Shown piece by piece: positions 23,716-27,736 of a stretch of 27,736 nt of DNA. Both the position numbers and the translations under genes were made by a program. The first letter of the stretch is position 1; each line of letters starts with the position of its first letter. A model generated the notes under the pieces. It searched no databases, was not told the origin of the DNA, and saw only the letters and a program-made list of their open reading frames with translations. Source of the stretch: a virus; the IMG/VR virus record IMGVR_UViG_3300028393_000282, positions 1 through 27,736 of that record. One strand, written 5' to 3'.

Positions 23716-23955
23716 ATGTTTGATAGCATTGTTAACAGCATTTTAAATGAAAATATGAATGTAGCTGGTGGTGCAGGTAGTGTACTTGGAGCCGGTGTCA
23801 CATCCACAGCTTCACAGCTTTCAGCAGATACATATGCCAATAAAGACATTAGAGTAGCTAAACCTTTAGGTTCTAAAGTTATTACAAGAAGTAGGATTTC
23901 AAACTCAATTTACGGTAGTAAATCTAAATCAAAACGTCGCAAACGTAAAAAATAA
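23716..23955 (+). CDS. Small basic-tailed protein with a propeptide-like N-terminus (79 aa)
   Basis: The frame is open from 23557, but that would run through uvsY and the promoter, so the ATG at 23716 is chosen. The protein begins MFDSIVNSILNENM, then a Gly/Ala/Ser/Thr stretch, and ends with a strongly basic KSKSKRRKRKK. The N-terminus resembles that of the 25557 protein, and LNE fits the L-x-E cleavage pattern of T4 prohead protease. A basic tail could bind DNA. A packaged internal head protein is a reasonable guess. No family is recognised. Its last base overlaps the start of the next gene. Confidence 0.72.
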   Translation: MFDSIVNSILNENMNVAGGAGSVLGAGVTSTASQLSADTYANKDIRVAKPLGSKVITRSRISNSIYGSKSKSKRRKRKK

Positions 23956-24377
23956 TGGATACAGGTCACTGGGTTCTGTGGAAAGATGTTGAAATAAACG
24001 AAAAAATATTTGGTTTTATTTACCTAATAACAAATATTACAAATAACAAGAAATATATTGGTAAAAAACAATGTATTTCAAAATTTAAGCGGAAACCGCT
24101 AAAAGGTAAAAAAAACAAAAGAATTGAGTTTAAAGAGTCGGATTGGAAGTTTTATACAAGTTCTTCAGTTGATTTAAATAATGATATCATTAAAATTGGA
24201 AAAGAGAATTTTAAGTTTGAGATACTTAAAACTTGCGGCTCAAAATGGGAATTGGCTTACGAGGAAGTCAAAGAACAAATAGGTAGAGAAGTCTTGTTAA
24301 AAGATGATTATTATAACGGTATTTTAAATTTAAGAATCGGTAGACCTCCAAAAAATCTATTAAATATAAAGAAATGA
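23955..24377 (+). CDS. Putative GIY-YIG endonuclease
   Basis: The N-terminus has GFIYLITNITNNKKYIGKK at 20-38, a GIY...YIG layout with Tyr34-Ile35-Gly36. KPLKGKKNKRI and ESDWKFYTSSSVDLNNDIIK follow, and then GKENFKFEILKTC, the usual helix-strand pattern of small T4-like phage nucleases. KDDYYNGILNLRIG ends the core. The 140-residue length fits a single-domain enzyme without a DNA-binding tail. It may be a homing or DNA-processing nuclease. It begins in a TAATG overlap with the previous gene and ends in an ATGA overlap with the next. Confidence 0.82.
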   Translation: MDTGHWVLWKDVEINEKIFGFIYLITNITNNKKYIGKKQCISKFKRKPLKGKKNKRIEFKESDWKFYTSSSVDLNNDIIKIGKENFKFEILKTCGSKWELAYEEVKEQIGREVLLKDDYYNGILNLRIGRPPKNLLNIKK

Positions 24378-24985
24378 ATAAGAATCTAGTAGCTAAAAAA
24401 GTTAATCGCTGTTTGTATTGTGGTTCAACAAGCTACGGTAAGGGGTGTAAATATGCACCAAACGGAGTTCACTTTCACCCGGATGATCCAAAAAAGTGCT
24501 CATATTGCGGTTCTCCAAATTACGGTAGAGGCTGTCATTTAAACCCGTTTGATAAAATTCATATGCACGGTATTAATTTTAATTCTATGTTTGGTGAAAC
24601 ATTACAACAAAACATACAAAATCAATTTTTAATAAAAGAATTAAACAAGAATTATGAAAATTTTATTGCCTTTAAGTTAGGTATAATCGATAATAACGGT
24701 AATAAAATTAAAGAACCTTTAACTGAACAAGAAAAAGTTGCTTATTCTCCTTATGTTAGAAACATTTTAAAAATTAAAAAGTATCTCGGTTCAAAATTAG
24801 ATCTTATTAATCAAACTTCATTACTTGAAAATCAAAATAAGTTAAATTACAATAAAAATAACCATTTACAAGTTTTAGAATACGAAGAAAAGATAAAAAA
24901 TGTTTTTAATCAGTTACATCAAATAACAGAAGAAGCATTACATGACGGACTTACATTAGAACAAATTGAAACAATGCTTCAGTAA
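24374..24985 (+). CDS. Tandem zinc-finger protein of unknown function
   Basis: Two near-identical metal-binding repeats occur at 13-35 and 42-65. Each has the spacing C-x2-C-x8-C-x7-H-x-H: Cys13, Cys16, Cys25, His33, His35 and then Cys42, Cys45, Cys54, His63, His65. Each also has the YCGS...YG-x-GC motif. The rest of this 203-residue protein is mostly helical and charged, and ends EEALHDGLTLEQIETML. It could bind nucleic acid or a protein. It overlaps the GIY-YIG gene by ATGA. I do not recognise the family. Confidence 0.82.
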   Translation: MNKNLVAKKVNRCLYCGSTSYGKGCKYAPNGVHFHPDDPKKCSYCGSPNYGRGCHLNPFDKIHMHGINFNSMFGETLQQNIQNQFLIKELNKNYENFIAFKLGIIDNNGNKIKEPLTEQEKVAYSPYVRNILKIKKYLGSKLDLINQTSLLENQNKLNYNKNNHLQVLEYEEKIKNVFNQLHQITEEALHDGLTLEQIETMLQ

Positions 24986-24986
24986 T

Positions 24987-25481
24987 ATGAATTATAAAGA
25001 ATTTCACGGTAGTAGAGTGTGTGCTATTGACTTTGAACCGCTTTTAATACAAGCTATAAGAGAAACACTTTTTGTATGTAAAAAATACAATATACCATTA
25101 AAAGTTAATGGTAAAGGTTCAACAGATGTAACTAGATTTTTTTATCATTATTGTTTAGAAAAATTTTGTGCAGCTCTTAAGGAGTGCCCTAGTAAGTATA
25201 ATAAAGCTCTGGTTGTTTATCCCATTACCAAAGGCATACCGTTTACAAATATTAAATTAAAAAAAGTACTTAATGTATTTCCATCGCCGTGGTGTGAATG
25301 TACATCATTTAATTCTCCGGATATTGAAATGTCTGTTTTAAGTGCAATTAATAAAAATAAAATAAACAATCAAAATATTGATAAGTTTGCTAATAAAAAC
25401 ATGTTATACACTTTTATTAAAAATTATAAAAAAAGTAAAACTTTTTCTTCAGGAACAGTAGATTTTTCAGACAACTTATAA
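24987..25481 (+). CDS. Hypothetical protein, 164 aa
   Basis: The frame opens at 24966, within the previous gene, but the ATG at 24987 follows that gene's TAA with one base between and is preferred. The protein begins MNYKEFHGSRVCAIDFEPLL. It has several Cys residues (FCAALKECPS, SPWCECTSF) that could bind a metal, and a TDVTRFFYHYCLEKF helix. The C-terminus is Lys/Ser-rich. No family is recognised. Only the operon layout and codon use support it. Confidence 0.65.
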   Translation: MNYKEFHGSRVCAIDFEPLLIQAIRETLFVCKKYNIPLKVNGKGSTDVTRFFYHYCLEKFCAALKECPSKYNKALVVYPITKGIPFTNIKLKKVLNVFPSPWCECTSFNSPDIEMSVLSAINKNKINNQNIDKFANKNMLYTFIKNYKKSKTFSSGTVDFSDNL

Positions 25482-25556
25482 TAAATGAATTAAAAGCCTT
25501 TACGGCACCTTACAAATGTTCTATAAAAATATAGAGTTTAAGATTAAATACAATAT
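25482..25556 (+). promoter_or_regulatory. Intergenic leader with a late-promoter-like TATAAAAATA
   Basis: This 75-base gap separates the tightly packed genes before it from the low-complexity gene at 25557. At 25522-25531 it has TATAAAAATA, which is a late-type box with two extra A residues. It lies 25 bases before the ATG. The match is inexact, so promoter activity is only possible. No clear hairpin terminator is visible. Confidence 0.25.
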
Positions 25557-25946
25557 ATGTCTAAATTTGAATCCCTTTTAAATACAATGTTAACAGAGCT
25601 CGGACCTGTTACCCCTCAAAGCGCACCATCTATTAATAGTACTACAGCTCCAACTACTAATACAAATGTAACAAATACAGCTAACCCTGCTACAGCAACT
25701 TCTTCTGCTAACCCTGCTAATGTTGGTAATCCTACTAATCAACAGCAACCTCCAAAGCCTGGAACAGCTCCTAATACAGCTACTCCTTTTAGCTTAACTT
25801 CTCCTCAAACTGCTACCACTATAAATGCTTTAGCAGATACTAAGTCTGCAGCAGACGTCACTAAAGTACTAGCTGATCCCAATCATCAGAAGATCATTAC
25901 AGGTTATATTAATCACGTTAATACTCCCTCTACACCTGCCAAGTAA
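25557..25946 (+). CDS. Low-complexity Thr/Pro/Asn/Ala-rich protein
   Basis: This 129-residue protein begins MSKFESLLNTMLTELG. A long region (about 17-90) is made almost only of Thr, Asn, Ala, Pro, Ser and Gln and is probably disordered. A short ordered C-terminal region (NALADTKSAADVTKVLADP and HQKIITGYINHVN) follows. The N-terminus matches the F-(D/E)-S-(I/L)-x-N-(S/T)-x-L-x-E pattern of the 23716 protein, and LTE fits an L-x-E prohead protease site. An internal head or other virion protein is likely, but this is inference. Confidence 0.75.
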   Translation: MSKFESLLNTMLTELGPVTPQSAPSINSTTAPTTNTNVTNTANPATATSSANPANVGNPTNQQQPPKPGTAPNTATPFSLTSPQTATTINALADTKSAADVTKVLADPNHQKIITGYINHVNTPSTPAK

Positions 25947-25954
25947 CACTATGT

Positions 25955-27133
25955 ATGTTACAGGAGTCCTTTAGTAATTTTTTTAATAAAAAACACATTT
26001 CATCTCTTTTAGTTGAAGGTGGTCAATCAGCTATTAATCAAACTCAAAAATTAAGAGAGTTATCTGGAAACTCTAATTTGTTTTACGCTCCAGCTCAGCC
26101 CAATAAGGCAGTTTTATCTGAAATTGATAAAATTCGTCAAATATTATTAACTCATAATTTAATCGAAGAAGATGAACCGCAATATATATTAGGTTCATCA
26201 CGACTTTTTGCTGTAGCTTCTGGTAAAAAACATATAAACGAAATTGTTGATGAAATCGAAGATATCGAAACTGTAAAACATGCACTAAACAACAAGAAAG
26301 TATTTGGCGATATTGATTTAGACGTAAAATATAAGGAAGGAGTAACTGCTGAAATGATAGCTCGTACACTTATGGATGATAATCCTAAAAAATACGCTGC
26401 TGAACAAGCTACTAATGAAGTTTTCACAGCAGTAGTGTTAACGGATTCTGAACAAATAATTCAAATTGACATTGTTAATATGACAAAGAAGGGAGATTTC
26501 TTCGCTCATAAACAATTCAGTAGTGCAGCTGATACAGCTCACGGAATTAACGGTGCTCAACGAGATTTACTTGAATCTGCTATCATCGCCACTCACCCTG
26601 TTGATAAAAACGTTGAAGATTTAATACGCAAAGAAGTTGAAAATTCATTAATTTATAAAAATTTTAAAGAAAAAAACGGAAATAAATTTAAATTAGATTT
26701 TCAAATAAAACCTTCATTAACTGGTGACGGTTTTACATATAGAGTTATATTTTTAAAAGACGGAAAACCCTCTAGTTATTCTAAAGGTGGTATAACTTAC
26801 GATAGAATTAGTAAAATCGTTGATATGTCTAAAAATGGTATACCGCAGGTAATTCCTTACAACGCTATGAATATAATTACTAAGCTTCTTGGCTTTAAAG
26901 ATACCAGAAGTATCAAACATTTTGTAAAAATGATTGAATTTGTATCAAGTTTAGAAGACTCTACAAGAAAACAGCACATTTTTGACAAATATATAGACGG
27001 TTTAAAACAAAAAGTACCAAATCAAGTAAAACCTGATAGTGCAGCTACTGGTATTAAGTTTTTCTTAGCACATGTACCCGGAATTAATCAAATAAAAATA
27101 AAAGAACTAGAATCTAAAAACGTTAAAATATGA
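25955..27133 (+). CDS. Polymerase-beta-superfamily nucleotidyltransferase-like protein
   Basis: The 392-residue protein has YILGSSRLFAVASG at 77-90, the Gly-Ser loop of nucleotidyltransferases. FGDIDLDV at 117-124 has the paired carboxylates (Asp119, Asp121, Asp123), and IIQIDIV at 168-174 offers the third (Asp172). A C-terminal domain (about 220-392) would complete it. The substrate is unknown. The N-terminus MLQESFSNFFNKK is followed by LLVEGG, an L-x-E/G junction like a prohead protease site. A nearby ATG at 25951 is out of frame. Its TGA overlaps the ligase ATG, so the two proteins are likely made together. Confidence 0.72.
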   Translation: MLQESFSNFFNKKHISSLLVEGGQSAINQTQKLRELSGNSNLFYAPAQPNKAVLSEIDKIRQILLTHNLIEEDEPQYILGSSRLFAVASGKKHINEIVDEIEDIETVKHALNNKKVFGDIDLDVKYKEGVTAEMIARTLMDDNPKKYAAEQATNEVFTAVVLTDSEQIIQIDIVNMTKKGDFFAHKQFSSAADTAHGINGAQRDLLESAIIATHPVDKNVEDLIRKEVENSLIYKNFKEKNGNKFKLDFQIKPSLTGDGFTYRVIFLKDGKPSSYSKGGITYDRISKIVDMSKNGIPQVIPYNAMNIITKLLGFKDTRSIKHFVKMIEFVSSLEDSTRKQHIFDKYIDGLKQKVPNQVKPDSAATGIKFFLAHVPGINQIKIKELESKNVKI

Positions 27134-27736
27134 ATTTATCATTTAGTAATTACATGTTAGTAAAAGAAGCTATAAAAATGCCTTCTATACCGCATCTTAT
27201 TAAAATGACACCGGTACAAGCTATTGATTTTTTCCTTTCAGAAGATGAAGAGTGGGATGTTACTGAAAAAGTAGACGGTTATAACGTTTCATTTGGTTTA
27301 GATGAAAGTGGTCAGATGTTTGTTAAATCAAAAACACAAGAACCTCAAGTCGATACTAAGCATTTTGAAGAATTAGCTAAAGTATATCCTCATAATATAG
27401 TTTTTGCTAAGCTTTTTAATTATCTCGAAGATAATTCGTTTCAAGATTGGTACGAACAGATTGTAAGAAAAAATAACAGCGAATTAAAACAGTTAAACTC
27501 AAATTTTACAGGTTTACAAATTTTTGGTGAGTTGTTTTCTGGTGACGAAAAAGCAAATGTACTTCAATACAAGAAAGAAAAAATTGGACGCGGTGCTATT
27601 TATTTATTTTTTCTGTTCTTGAATAGTCCTAACGATAAAAAAGGTATTAATATTACCAACACTAAAGTTGGTATGAATATATTAAAGCAATTTAAAACTT
27701 TTTTTGATAATAAAGAGGATGGAAAATTTATATTAA
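27130..27736 (+). CDS. KxDG-type polynucleotide ligase, partial (runs off the window)
   Basis: ATG at 27130 opens a frame that stays open for 202 codons to the window end. EWDVTEKVDGYNVSFG holds Lys47-x-Asp-Gly50, motif I of nucleic acid ligases, where Lys takes AMP. KSKTQEP follows and GLQIFGELFSG (about 118-130) resembles motif III of Rnl2-type RNA ligases. The end of the nucleotidyltransferase domain and any C-terminal domain are missing, so RNA versus DNA ligase cannot be decided. The N-terminus MNLSFSNYMLVKEA shares SFSN-(F/Y) with the preceding protein and may be a packaging peptide. Confidence 0.8.
   Translation, partial: MNLSFSNYMLVKEAIKMPSIPHLIKMTPVQAIDFFLSEDEEWDVTEKVDGYNVSFGLDESGQMFVKSKTQEPQVDTKHFEELAKVYPHNIVFAKLFNYLEDNSFQDWYEQIVRKNNSELKQLNSNFTGLQIFGELFSGDEKANVLQYKKEKIGRGAIYLFFLFLNSPNDKKGINITNTKVGMNILKQFKTFFDNKEDGKFIL

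Noticed and set aside
23652-23849. 65-codon minus-strand frame across the divergent region
   Set aside because: It would overlap both uvsY and the 23716 gene and the late promoter. The plus-strand frame has a better start and coupling to the next gene.
26073-26427. Two minus-strand frames of 98 and 91 codons
   Set aside because: Both are antisense shadows of the nucleotidyltransferase-like gene, which has clear active-site motifs.
1-27736. tRNA genes, CRISPR arrays, insertion sequences, attachment sites
   Set aside because: Nothing with cloverleaf, repeat-spacer or inverted-repeat structure was seen by eye. Intergenic space is short, with no gap over 300 bases.

Overview
This window looks like the replication-recombination core of a T4-like (Tevenvirinae-type or marine T4-superfamily) myovirus with an AT-rich genome. 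The identification rests on a nearly complete set of recognisable T4 core proteins. These are a gp41-type helicase, UvsX recombinase, gp43-type family B DNA polymerase, gp46/gp47 recombination nuclease, gp55-type late sigma factor, UvsW helicase and a UvsY-like mediator. Almost no start codon has a convincing Shine-Dalgarno sequence and many follow A/T-rich stretches. That would suit a host with SD-independent initiation such as a Bacteroidota, but this is inference. No tRNA, rRNA, CRISPR array or insertion sequence was seen.

Layout: a leftward block covers 1-23661 and a rightward block covers 23716-27736, diverging from a 54-base region that holds an exact T4-type late-promoter box (TATAAATA). 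In leftward transcription order the genes are uvsY, uvsW, gene 55, gene 47, an 8.3-kb cassette of glycosyltransferases and methyltransferases, gene 46, another glycosyltransferase, the DNA polymerase, a four-gene DNA-modification operon, a small protein that may have an Sm-like fold, uvsX, the gp41-like helicase, and the first 31 codons of a gene cut by the window edge. In T4, genes 47 and 46 are adjacent and 46 is followed by clamp and clamp-loader genes. Here a glycan cassette splits 47 from 46, and the clamp/loader genes are absent from the window.

The most notable system is 3055-5898: a DpdA-like transglycosylase, a PurN-like formyltransferase, a P-loop kinase-like protein and a QueF-type reductase, joined by three ATGA overlaps. 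QueF makes preQ1 and DpdA proteins insert 7-deazaguanines into DNA. A formyltransferase in the same operon points to a formylated preQ1 base in phage DNA, and the kinase has no assigned step.

The glycan cassette includes a methyltransferase interrupted by one in-frame TGA where the sequence expects Trp, two GT9-like paralogues, two GT2 paralogues with a 36-codon ORF between them, a GT11 fucosyltransferase-like protein and a two-domain glycosyltransferase.

The rightward block encodes small proteins, a GIY-YIG nuclease, a tandem zinc-finger protein, a polymerase-beta-type nucleotidyltransferase and the start of a KxDG-type polynucleotide ligase. Four of these proteins begin with short hydrophobic/Glu sequences that resemble capsid-targeting propeptides of T4-like phages, so some may be packaged in the head and delivered with the DNA.
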